Shown: in pieces, positions 56,687-64,000 of the stretch
Numbering within the stretch: the first letter of the stretch is position 1
Layout: every line of letters starts with the position of its first letter
Origin: Sulfurimonas sp.
GTDB lineage: Bacteria > Campylobacterota > Campylobacteria > Campylobacterales > Sulfurimonadaceae
Assembly: GCF_026196735.1 (NCBI RefSeq)
Contig: NZ_JAPHUF010000012.1
Location: forward strand, 372,001 to 436,000
Reading direction: 5' to 3'
DNA: 64,000 nucleotides
Made by a program: the position numbers and the translations under genes
The notes under the pieces: model-generated
Told to the model about the DNA's origin: nothing
Seen by the model: the letters and a program-made list of their open reading frames with translations, nothing else
Databases searched by the model: none

Positions 56687-57091
56687 ATGCTATTGATGGA
56701 ATTGAAAAATGAAGAGAAATTTGCCTTTTTAGGTCTTGCTTATTATGTTGCCAATATTGATGGGGAATTTGAAAAACAAGAGAAAGATATTATTGAGGAT
56801 TATTGCACAGAGATGGGGATTGACAATATAGAGTATAATATGAATGATTTTAATTTTGAAGAGACTCTAAGTAAAATAAAAACTCCCAAAAGTCAAAAAA
56901 TTGTTATTTTGGAGTTGATGATATTGATCCATTGTGATGATAAGTTCCATCGGTTTGAGCAAAATGTTATTGATAAGATAGCCAATTATTATGAAATACC
57001 TCAAAATAAGTTAAATATATATTCACAGTGGGGAAAAATGACATCAGCACTTTATTTGCAAGGTAAGATGTTTTTAGAAGAAGAAATCTAG
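56687..57091 (+). CDS. TerB-like helical protein
   Basis: Small cytoplasmic all-helical protein of 134 residues. The TerB-type pattern is visible: YVANIDGEFEKQEKDIIEDYCTEMGI in the first half and IHCDDKFHRFEQNVIDKIANYY in the second, each with acidic residues that could bind metal. The family role is unclear (tellurite resistance and membrane-linked stress). ATG at 56687 follows AGAGGTAAAGA; a second ATG at 56696 is possible. It stands alone, convergent with narK. Confidence 0.72.
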   Translation: MLLMELKNEEKFAFLGLAYYVANIDGEFEKQEKDIIEDYCTEMGIDNIEYNMNDFNFEETLSKIKTPKSQKIVILELMILIHCDDKFHRFEQNVIDKIANYYEIPQNKLNIYSQWGKMTSALYLQGKMFLEEEI

Positions 57092-57139
57092 GTGATGAAG
57101 CTTAGCACCTAGATATACAAGAGATTAGATTATATAGTT

Positions 57140-58420
57140 TTAGATTCTACCGCCAGCTGCAACACCCCAAGTAGTCCTCCATCTAGTTTTAACTAAAGAG
57201 ATACCCATGAGAGCTACTAAAACAAGTCCTGCAAATATCATAAACCCAGCTGAGTAACCATCAAAAGTTCCCTTTGACCAACCAAGTGTTTTGATAAGAA
57301 GAGTACCGCCGATACCGCCGGCTGCACCAACAAGACCAGTCATGATACCGATGTCTTTAGCAAACCTTTGAGGCACTAGTTGAAAAACTGCACCGTTTGC
57401 CATACCAAGGTTGGCCATAATAAGAAACAGTACCAATATAGCAATCCAAAATGGTAAAACAACAGTTGCGTTTAGCATTGCTAAAAGAGCAACAAGACCA
57501 AAGAAAATGTATAGAGATTTAATGCCGCCTAGTTTGTCGGCAGTTGCCCCGCCAAATGGACGCAAAACTGCACCTGCGAAGATACATAAAGCACCAAAGT
57601 AACCGGCTACAACTTTTACATTTGCTTCATCAAAAATATCAAGACCAATCGCTGACATGTCAACACTGTATGTGTTCATAAGGTAAACTTTCATATATCC
57701 TGCAAATCCTACAAATCCACCAAAAGAGATTGCATAAAATAGTGAAAACCACCATGTGTCTTTATCTTTAAGCAATTTACCGTAATCTTTTAACTTTTTA
57801 GGACGAGCAGTATAAATATCTGCCGGTGCATCTTTAGCAAGTAAAGCATAAGCGATGAAAGTAACGATAGCCATAATAGCACCAACTAAAAATACCGATT
57901 CCCATCCCCACAGCTCAGCAATTTTTGGAGCAAACAAGAAGTCTATTACAACACCGATGTTTCCGGCACCTGCAATACCAAGAACTATACCTTGAGACTT
58001 GGGTGGGTACCACTGACCGGCTTGTGGAAGTGCCACGGCAAAAGAAGCTCCTGCAAAACCAAGACCAAGTGCAACTACAAGCAGTGCGTTATATGTAATG
58101 CTCTCACCCATAAAGTAAGCTGTTAAAAGAGCTGCGATAACAACTGTTTGTGCCATTAAAGCTGTCATTTTAGCACCAAGCTTATCAACACCAAAGCCTA
58201 AAACAATTCGTAAAATTGCACCTGAAAGAATAGGAAGTGAAAGCAGAGTCGCTTTTTCCCCTGCTGTCATTATGTGACCGCCGAGCGCTAATGCTTCAGA
58301 AATCTCCGTACTCAATGGACCAAGCATTGTCCACACCATAAAACTCATATCAAAATACAAAAAAGCCATCAACAATGTTGGTGTATGTCCTTGTCCTTTT
58401 AAATCTCTTATTCCTGCCAT
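57140..58420 (-). CDS. narK: NarK-type nitrate/nitrite transporter (MFS)
   Basis: The 426-residue major facilitator protein has 12 predicted TM helices. NarK nitrate-signature-like segments are GLGFAGASFAVALPQAGQWYPPKSQGIVLGIAGAGNIGV and a second Gly-rich stretch GMANGAVFQLVPQRFAKDIGIMTGLVGAAGGIGG. Both substrate Arg regions are present (RIVLGFGVDKLG and RPFGGATADKLG). It sits downstream of a NO-reductase-like operon but in a separate unit, since a hairpin terminator lies between. It imports nitrate for the reductase at 62834 or for respiration. Confidence 0.93.
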   Translation of the reverse strand: MAGIRDLKGQGHTPTLLMAFLYFDMSFMVWTMLGPLSTEISEALALGGHIMTAGEKATLLSLPILSGAILRIVLGFGVDKLGAKMTALMAQTVVIAALLTAYFMGESITYNALLVVALGLGFAGASFAVALPQAGQWYPPKSQGIVLGIAGAGNIGVVIDFLFAPKIAELWGWESVFLVGAIMAIVTFIAYALLAKDAPADIYTARPKKLKDYGKLLKDKDTWWFSLFYAISFGGFVGFAGYMKVYLMNTYSVDMSAIGLDIFDEANVKVVAGYFGALCIFAGAVLRPFGGATADKLGGIKSLYIFFGLVALLAMLNATVVLPFWIAILVLFLIMANLGMANGAVFQLVPQRFAKDIGIMTGLVGAAGGIGGTLLIKTLGWSKGTFDGYSAGFMIFAGLVLVALMGISLVKTRWRTTWGVAAGGRI

Positions 58421-58519
58421 AAAAATCTCCCGTAATTTATTCTTGGAAAATTATAATACAAATTTGACATATTTATGACATTTTAATGATTAAAAAATAA
58501 GCAGGTATTAAAATTATAT

Positions 58520-58538
58520 ATGGTTAAATTTTAACCAT
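58520..58538. promoter_or_regulatory. Palindrome upstream of narK
   Basis: ATGGTTAAA-T-TTTAACCAT is a perfect 9-bp inverted repeat around one base, about 100 bases upstream of the narK start. It could be an operator for a nitrogen-oxide regulator. It does not match the TTAAC-N4-GTTAA pattern known for NssR or the FNR/CRP consensus. No gene lies within 58421-58627. Confidence 0.4.
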
Positions 58539-58550
58539 TATGAGAATAAT

Positions 58551-58598
58551 AGAAGTAATTAAGAAGTCCATGGCTAAAAAAACTTCTTAGTTACTTTT
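58551..58598 (-). terminator. Terminator hairpin after the NO-reductase-like operon
   Basis: AGTAATTAAGAAGT (58554-58567) pairs with ACTTCTTAGTTACT (58582-58595) with one G-T wobble, around a 14-base loop containing an A-run. T-rich sequence occurs on both sides. It follows the stop of the 58-aa gene by about 30 bases. A second hairpin, AGATAGGAAA-TAA-TTTCCTATCT (58611-58633), overlaps that gene's stop. Confidence 0.6.
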
Positions 58599-58627
58599 AT
58601 TTAGATGTAAAGATAGGAAATAATTTC

Positions 58628-58804
58628 CTATCTTGTTTTAGCATATCGTAATTCTTCATGTTTTACAATACTAAAAACTGCATACCAGAAACCGGCAATT
58701 ATTGTGCCTATCGCCATTAAAAGCATTGCATCGTTGTCTTTGATAATAAAGTTGGCAGCTACTGCAAATGCAATAACCAAGCTAATGTTTATAAAATATC
58801 TCAT
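58628..58804 (-). CDS. Small membrane protein of the NO-reductase-like operon, 58 aa
   Basis: No family recognised. The 58-residue product has two hydrophobic helices (about residues 5-23 and 29-47) with a short acidic turn (KDNDAM) and a basic C-terminus (SIVKHEELRYAKTR). The start at 58804 follows AAAGGA by six bases, begins two bases past the oxidase stop, and fits better than an upstream in-frame ATG at 58831. Its place suggests a small structural or assembly subunit of the enzyme above it. Confidence 0.6.
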   Translation of the reverse strand: MRYFINISLVIAFAVAANFIIKDNDAMLLMAIGTIIAGFWYAVFSIVKHEELRYAKTR

Positions 58805-58806
58805 CT

Positions 58807-60435
58807 TTAATCCTTTTGTTGTGTTAAACAATTGTTTGTATCTATTTGTGCTTTTTTGTAAATCCCAAATAGACCTTTTAGACCTATGCTCATGATGATG
58901 TTATACATAAATATAACAAAGGCTAACAACATCATTGCACCACATATTCCGGCTAGTATCATATAGGTATTGTATTCACCGTTATGGTAAATAGTTCGTC
59001 TGAGCATTCCATCAATACCAGCCATACCCATAAAAGCGCCCATACCTATTCCACCCACAAGATGTAACCAAAAGTGAGCATTTGCAAGTTTTTGACTATA
59101 AAGTTTTACTCCGTTTGTTAGAATTGGAAAAAGTACATATATTGCACTGTATAGAGTCATTGTCAGACCAACTAAGATAGCGACATGAGCATGATTACCA
59201 ATAACCCACTGAGTATTATGCAAGATTCTATTCATACCAAGGTCAGCTTGAATAATCCCGGCTGGAACTGCAAGCATGAAACCTAGTATTCCGCCAAGAA
59301 GAAACTTCAATTCATTGGTCATTTTAAGTGGTTTAGCTTTGTAAAGTGTAGTTAAAACAATAAATACAGCTATACCTTGAGTTACAAGTTCAAAAGCAGT
59401 AACAACCTCGCCTGAAAGCACTTTAAGAAAATTTGACTGCCCCTGATCACTCATAAGGTGGTGAGACCATACCGTCCATGAAACCACCATTTCTACGAAA
59501 AGTGCAGCCCTTGCAATGTTTTGCATATATAAATCTTTTCCTGAAATGAGCATTGCCAACAAATACCATGTACCGGCAACAAAAATAAGGACAAGCCCGT
59601 CAGCGACTAGATCTAGACCCCACCAGAACATATTTTTATATAGTAGAGCGTCTACCCATGAATGTTCTAGATTGAGACCCATTAGACCGCTTCCTATAAA
59701 ATAGATAAGGATTAAAACTCCAGCAGTCATAATAACGATAGCATTAAGACCAACATCAATAGTACCTCTGGCAATAGCAGCAATAGGAAGCGGAACTAAA
59801 TGTTTAGTATCTTTTTTTCTAAAGAAGTTAGCTATCGCCGTAATTCCAAGAGCAGACTTTAGAAGTCCCATAGACGGTTGTTGCTCCCAACCATCAGGTG
59901 TATATATAATAGTTTTAAATATGTTGTATGTGTATAGAAATGTACCTATCATAATGCTTACAATACCTAGTATATATACAATACCGCCTATTGCAGAAAA
60001 CTGTTCTGAATCAGCAGGCAGTGGCCAGTACATAGTATATAGCGGTGCATAAGAAAACAGAAATCCTGCCAACCACATAACAAATGTACCACTACCAATA
60101 GTTATCCAAGACCAGTTTGCCATTTTAAGAGAGTATATTGGTTTTTCCATTAAATATGGTGTTAAAAATAAAAATGCCCCAAAGACAATCATATAAGATG
60201 AACCAAAAATTCCAACCATTGGATGAACCGTCATAATAGAGAAAAAGTGTGTTTCATCAATAAATGGGAGAGGCGTAATCTCATACATTCTCATAAGCAT
60301 ACCTTCTATGGCGGATAAACCATAATATAACAGTCCAATTACAACAAATCGCATTGCAATTTTCTGCATAGGTGTCATGCCTTCGTGCTTGAGACCACCA
60401 TCATTTCCATTTATTAGTGTTTTCATAAAACTCAT
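58807..60435 (-). CDS. Heme-copper oxidase superfamily subunit I, NO-reductase-like (gNOR-like)
   Basis: The 542-residue multi-helix membrane protein is of the heme-copper superfamily. Heme ligands are His71 (VHPMVG) and His415/His417 (GNHAHVA). The binuclear-site pair is His325-His326 (VWSHHLMSD). Where cNOR has HLWVE in helix VI, this protein reads DLVAD (residues 275-279), so both the first metal His and the metal Glu are Asp. There is no HPEVY motif, so it is not an ordinary oxygen reductase. From memory, a His/Asp-type site like this was described for gNOR in Campylobacterota. It probably reduces NO to N2O using quinol. Confidence 0.8.
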   Translation of the reverse strand: MSFMKTLINGNDGGLKHEGMTPMQKIAMRFVVIGLLYYGLSAIEGMLMRMYEITPLPFIDETHFFSIMTVHPMVGIFGSSYMIVFGAFLFLTPYLMEKPIYSLKMANWSWITIGSGTFVMWLAGFLFSYAPLYTMYWPLPADSEQFSAIGGIVYILGIVSIMIGTFLYTYNIFKTIIYTPDGWEQQPSMGLLKSALGITAIANFFRKKDTKHLVPLPIAAIARGTIDVGLNAIVIMTAGVLILIYFIGSGLMGLNLEHSWVDALLYKNMFWWGLDLVADGLVLIFVAGTWYLLAMLISGKDLYMQNIARAALFVEMVVSWTVWSHHLMSDQGQSNFLKVLSGEVVTAFELVTQGIAVFIVLTTLYKAKPLKMTNELKFLLGGILGFMLAVPAGIIQADLGMNRILHNTQWVIGNHAHVAILVGLTMTLYSAIYVLFPILTNGVKLYSQKLANAHFWLHLVGGIGMGAFMGMAGIDGMLRRTIYHNGEYNTYMILAGICGAMMLLAFVIFMYNIIMSIGLKGLFGIYKKAQIDTNNCLTQQKD

Positions 60436-60448
60436 ATATACCTCCTCC

Positions 60449-61030
60449 TTATTTCATAGAGCGGATGTCGTCTTCTTGACAACCGCTTACTACTATTGCA
60501 TCTTCTATAATCATCTGTGTACCTTTTGGACCGGAATACTCAGTAGAACGAATGTAGTAAGTACCATTTTTAAGAAATTTCCACATTAAATCATTTCTAT
60601 TATCAGCAACTACTTGCATCTGAGTAACCATTGTATGGTCCTGTCTGAAAATCCCAAATCCATAAGTCAAGTCATTACTATATGCATCAAACACAACATA
60701 TTCATTACATGGAACTTGTAGTTGTGGTTCTTCTAAAACAATTTTATGATTCTCATAAGTAATTTTAAAAGTTTTTTCAGATTTTATGTTAGCTCTGTCT
60801 AAATCTATAGGTACCCAAGGCACAACATTGAAAGTTAAAAAGTGTAAACCAGTTCCAATAACCACTAAAACGCTTACATAACTCCAAAAGTAGACAGGTT
60901 TAACTACTTTTTTTGATTCTCCATCTTGTGTAATGCGATATGCATACCACCCAATAAGTGATATAGCTGCTAAAGCATAAATTGTATATACAAGCTTTAG
61001 TGTGCTTAATACATCAACTGAATCCGCCAT
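60449..61030 (-). CDS. Cupredoxin-fold subunit II lacking CuA ligands
   Basis: The 193-residue partner of the subunit above is oxidase subunit II-like. It has two N-terminal TM helices (about 12-31 and 47-70) and a periplasmic cupredoxin domain. In CuA proteins the final loop is C-x3-C-x3-H-x2-M. Here it is Ser162, Ser166, Gly170 and Met173 (GTYYIRSTEYSGPKGTQM), and the upstream His is Tyr123 (NDLTYGFGI). CuA is therefore absent, so cytochrome c is unlikely to donate through it; quinol is a likelier donor. It lies 13 bases upstream of subunit I. Confidence 0.82.
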   Translation of the reverse strand: MADSVDVLSTLKLVYTIYALAAISLIGWYAYRITQDGESKKVVKPVYFWSYVSVLVVIGTGLHFLTFNVVPWVPIDLDRANIKSEKTFKITYENHKIVLEEPQLQVPCNEYVVFDAYSNDLTYGFGIFRQDHTMVTQMQVVADNRNDLMWKFLKNGTYYIRSTEYSGPKGTQMIIEDAIVVSGCQEDDIRSMK

Positions 61031-61197
61031 ATATCTCTCCTACTAAATTAATGAGATAACTTTACCACTTTTTGTGATTTAATAAACCTATTAATTGTAT
61101 AATAATTAATCAATACAGTGATTATTAGTTTACATGTAGATTTTAAATTAATATTAAGTAAATATATTTAAAAGGTAGCTTGATTAAATTTTACTCA

Positions 61198-61215
61198 TGA
61201 TAATAATCAATATCA
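61198..61215. promoter_or_regulatory. Fur-like sequence upstream of the fused DmsB-DmsC gene
   Basis: TGATAATAATCAATATCA contains one good Fur half site (TGATAAT) and a weaker second one. It lies 54-71 bases before the 61269 start. It resembles the Fur boxes at 5167 and 6419 but is clearly weaker. A different repeat, TAATCA-N6-TGATTA (61107-61124), is also present in this 238-base gap, and a TACATGTA octamer is at 61131. Confidence 0.3.
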
Positions 61216-61268
61216 TTTATAGTTCTTGTATAATGACTCAATTAGTAAATCATTTGGAGATTTAAATT

Positions 61269-62837
61269 ATGCAAACACCTTTAGAGAGTTTTATAGACCA
61301 CAAGGCCGATACAGGAATGCAGTGTGGTAACTACTCTATAGATATTCCAAAGCTGCAAGAGGGTGAACAGTATAGGTTTCATTTCGATGCGACGGCTTGT
61401 GTAGGATGTCACTGCTGTGAAGTTGCATGTAATGAGCAAAACAACAACCCTGCAGATATAAAATGGAGAAGAGTAGGTGAGATAGAGGGTGGAGAATTTC
61501 CTGCTTTCTCGCAGCTTTTTAACTCTATGAGCTGTAATCACTGTATAGACCCTGAGTGTTTAAAAGGGTGTCCGACAAATTCTTATATAAAGATAGACGA
61601 GACTGGAATTGTCGTGCATGATGATGATACATGTATAGGTTGCCAGTACTGTACTTGGAACTGTCCTTATGAGGTTCCTGTATTTCATGAAGAGCGTAAG
61701 ATTGTAACAAAGTGTCATATGTGTCATGAGAGACTCGATGTCGGTCAAACTCCTGCCTGCGTTCAGGCTTGTCCGTCCGGAGCAATCGAGATTGAAGTTG
61801 TAAATGTTAAAGAGTGGCTAGATGGTGCAATAGATAGAGAAGCAAATATGCCTTTCTTGCCTGATGCTAGAATCACAAACTCTACTACAAGATACACACT
61901 ACCTGATAATTTGCCAGAGAACATGAAAGAGGTTGATGAGCATATACTTCGCCCCGCCCACTCTGAACTGCCGCTTGTTTTTATGACAGTTCTGACTCAA
62001 ATCTCTCTTGGTGGATTTTTAGCACTGTTTATGGGCAATGTTATGAGTCTGTTTGGATTTCCTGAGGTCAACTGGATAATGGCTCTTTTAGTTATGCTTC
62101 CCGCAGCCCTTGGACTTCCTCTTTCTGCTCTTCATCTAGGTCGTCCATTTTTGGCTCTAACTGCAATGAAAAACATAAAGACTTCATGGCTTTCCCGTGA
62201 AGCACTGGCTCTTGGAGTTTTTGTACTGCTTATGAATATTGTTGTTGTTTTATACTTTTTAGAAGTTTCTCAGACAATAATACTTTTAGTTGAGATTTTA
62301 ACATTGACATGTGGAGTTTTTGGAATCTATGCGCAAGCAATGATCTACCGTATAAAAGCTCGTCCGGCATGGGATAGAACTACAACAAATCTGAAATTTT
62401 TTGCAACTCTGCATGTAGGAATATTTTTACTTGCTTTTGTGGCTGTTATTTTAGGAATGCTTAAAGTTGCTTTTCCGCTTATAGCACTGGCAATGTTAGG
62501 CGCGATTTCACAGATGTTTTTTACATATGAAGATTTAAGAACACTAAAAAGTGAAACTAAAAATGAGTACCAGTTAAAAAGAACCGCAAGACTTTACGAT
62601 GAGAACTTTAAAAATATAAAACTGTTTCGTTTTATATCTATAGCTTTAGGTGGAATTATTCTGCCTCTATTAGTTATTGTACTGCTTAGTTCAGCTTCTT
62701 TTGCTGGAGCATCTTTAGTGATGTTTCTATCTTTAGTTCTTGTTTTTGCAAGTGAGATAAGTGATAGATTTTTATTTTATTCTACAGTTGTTCCTCTTGG
62801 AATGGCGGGTGGATTTTTTGTAGGAAAACAACGATGA
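61269..62837 (+). CDS. Fused DmsB-type ferredoxin and DmsC-type membrane anchor
   Basis: The 522-residue fusion carries an N-terminal four-cluster ferredoxin domain (about 1-190). Its Cys motifs include CVGCHCCEVAC, CNHCIDPECLKGCP, CIGCQYCTWNCP, CHMCHERL and CVQACP. The C-terminal part (about 225-522) has eight or so TM helices in DmsC style. The two parts are separate subunits in DMSO reductase. It would pass electrons from the quinol pool to the molybdenum enzyme, whose ATG overlaps this stop (ATGA). No Tat signal is present, so the Fe-S part should face the cytoplasm. Confidence 0.88.
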   Translation: MQTPLESFIDHKADTGMQCGNYSIDIPKLQEGEQYRFHFDATACVGCHCCEVACNEQNNNPADIKWRRVGEIEGGEFPAFSQLFNSMSCNHCIDPECLKGCPTNSYIKIDETGIVVHDDDTCIGCQYCTWNCPYEVPVFHEERKIVTKCHMCHERLDVGQTPACVQACPSGAIEIEVVNVKEWLDGAIDREANMPFLPDARITNSTTRYTLPDNLPENMKEVDEHILRPAHSELPLVFMTVLTQISLGGFLALFMGNVMSLFGFPEVNWIMALLVMLPAALGLPLSALHLGRPFLALTAMKNIKTSWLSREALALGVFVLLMNIVVVLYFLEVSQTIILLVEILTLTCGVFGIYAQAMIYRIKARPAWDRTTTNLKFFATLHVGIFLLAFVAVILGMLKVAFPLIALAMLGAISQMFFTYEDLRTLKSETKNEYQLKRTARLYDENFKNIKLFRFISIALGGIILPLLVIVLLSSASFAGASLVMFLSLVLVFASEISDRFLFYSTVVPLGMAGGFFVGKQR

Positions 62838-64000
62838 TTAGCAAATTAAAAGATTTTTTAGGTTTTGATATAAAAGCGGATAAGTATAAACTATCTTCAG
62901 ATCCGCAGTTTGGAATGATAAGTGATGAGAAGAAACCGGACAAATGGGTTTTTTCTACATGTGGATATTGTGGAGTTGGTTGTGGGCTGTATATCGGTGT
63001 TAAGGACGATAAAGCAGTATATACAAAAGGCAATCCTAAGCATGATGTGAACATGGGAACTCTGTGTCCAAAAGGTTTGAGTGAGCATCAGCTTATAAAT
63101 TCACCCCAGAGAGTGACTACGCCGCTTATAAAAAAGGGCGGAGAGTTGGTTTATGCTTCTTGGGAAGATGCATATACAAAAGTATCTGATGAGTTTAAGC
63201 ACATAGCTAATGAGCACGGGTCTAAAGCAGTAGGTGTTATATCAAGCGGACAGCTTTTGACAGAGGAATTTTACACTTTAGGAAAGTTTGTTCAGCTTGG
63301 ACTTCAAACAAATAACTATGACGGAAACACAACTTTGTGTATGGCATCTGCTGTTATGGGCTACAAACAGTCACTTGGCTCAGATGGACCTGTCGGTTCT
63401 TATGAAGATTTTGAAAAAGCAAATACGATTATTTTAATAGGTGCAAACATCCCTGATAATCATCCTATTTTAAAACTACATATTGCTAAAAATAAGAAAA
63501 AGCCTAAGATAATCGTAATAGACCCAAGAGCATCCAAGACCTCCCAAATGGCTGACATGTACATTCCGATAAAGCCAAGAACCGATCTTGCACTGTTTAA
63601 CGGACTTGCATATATCATAATGGAACAAGGCTGGGAGGATGAGGGTTATATAAAAGCAAACACTAACGGATACAAAGAACTAAAAAAGCATCTACAAAAT
63701 TATCCGCCTGGGGAAGTGGCAAACATAACCGGCATAGATGTTAAAACACTTTATGAGATTGCCCGTCAGTTTGCAGCTCAAGATGCAGTTTTGTCTGCTT
63801 GGACTATGGGAGTGAACCAATCTTTTATGGGGACAGATACTGTAAGCGCAATTATAAACCTGCATCTTTTAACAGGACAAATTGGAAAAGAAGGAGCAGG
63901 TCCTTTTTCCATAACTGGGCAGTGTAATGCTATGGGCACGAGAGAGAGCGGTTTTACATCTTCACTTCCGGGATATAGAAACTTTGGTGACATGTCAAGC
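62834..64000 (+). CDS. Molybdopterin oxidoreductase, NasA/NarB-type nitrate reductase (partial)
   Basis: The 389 visible residues run off the right edge. A [4Fe-4S] site is formed by Cys43, Cys46, Cys50 and Cys78 (TCGYCGVGC, GTLCPKG). The likely Mo ligand is Cys169 in NYDGNTTLCMASAVMGYK, matching the NasA/NarB pattern. TGQCNAMGTRESG also fits assimilatory nitrate reductases. No Tat signal, so cytoplasmic. It is coupled to the fused ferredoxin-anchor gene. A quinol-linked cytoplasmic nitrate reductase is the best reading, with formate dehydrogenase-like activity a weaker alternative. Confidence 0.85.
   Translation, partial: MISKLKDFLGFDIKADKYKLSSDPQFGMISDEKKPDKWVFSTCGYCGVGCGLYIGVKDDKAVYTKGNPKHDVNMGTLCPKGLSEHQLINSPQRVTTPLIKKGGELVYASWEDAYTKVSDEFKHIANEHGSKAVGVISSGQLLTEEFYTLGKFVQLGLQTNNYDGNTTLCMASAVMGYKQSLGSDGPVGSYEDFEKANTIILIGANIPDNHPILKLHIAKNKKKPKIIVIDPRASKTSQMADMYIPIKPRTDLALFNGLAYIIMEQGWEDEGYIKANTNGYKELKKHLQNYPPGEVANITGIDVKTLYEIARQFAAQDAVLSAWTMGVNQSFMGTDTVSAIINLHLLTGQIGKEGAGPFSITGQCNAMGTRESGFTSSLPGYRNFGDMSS

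Noticed and set aside
61281-61785. Minus-strand open frames opposite the ferredoxin domain
   Set aside because: They mirror the Cys-rich coding sequence of the DmsB-like domain and have no family features or start signals.

Overview
The window is a chromosomal segment of a low-GC, chemolithotrophic Campylobacterota bacterium, most likely Sulfurimonas or a close relative. The evidence is the HP0268-family/miaB/DUF374 gene order shared with Helicobacter, ArsRS-type two-component genes, the paralogous porins, a XerH-like recombinase and a gNOR-like heme-copper enzyme beside narK. The species assignment is inference. No insertion sequence, prophage, rRNA operon or CRISPR array was seen. One tRNA, tRNA-Val(GAC), is present.

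Layout. 1-3309: a truncated DEAD-box helicase, a small hypothetical gene, an MscS channel, a DoxX protein and phosphatidylserine synthase. 3477-13818: a chemoreceptor, then an iron-linked cluster (Fur-boxed porin, Fur-boxed feoAB, ArsRS-like regulators, an MltF-like transglycosylase and a second porin). 13820-18648: rsfS-nadD, the glycolytic/gluconeogenic operon gap-pgk-tpiA, and fabI. 18828-23743: a TorF-type porin, a lipoprotein, a third porin of the first family, an orphan peptide-type ABC permease and nusA. 23907-31755: an HP0268-family nuclease, miaB, an acyltransferase, a membrane protein, a Xer recombinase, three genes with PilM/PilN/PilO-like organisation, tilS and rimO. 31802-40075: a BaiN-like flavoprotein, then a minus-strand block holding a TolC-adaptor-permease-ATPase exporter, two small proteins, a two-component system and a small cytochrome c. 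40240-56572: tRNA-Val, pckA, dedA, uvrB, a second chemoreceptor, a PP2C-kinase fusion, ycaO, an RlmI-like methyltransferase, a HAD hydrolase, a diguanylate cyclase, glutaminase and two envelope enzymes. 56687-64000: a TerB-like gene and a nitrogen-oxide block with narK, a two-subunit NO-reductase-like enzyme, and a fused DmsB-DmsC protein followed by a molybdenum reductase that runs off the window.

Three observations stand out. (1) The exporter, a secreted glycine-rich protein and the two-component operon each carry the same promoter layout: a direct repeat of ATTTCACA at 11-bp period, nine bases, then a -10 hexamer. This defines a probable local regulon. (2) The heme-copper subunit I at 58807-60435 has two Asp in place of the NO-reductase His and Glu metal ligands. 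Its partner subunit has lost the CuA ligands with both Cys changed to Ser. (3) A structured intergenic element occurs twice (17692-17802 and 42901-43026) with paired changes that preserve its palindromes. In addition, the octamer TACATGTA is strongly over-represented, with six copies inside one flavoprotein gene.
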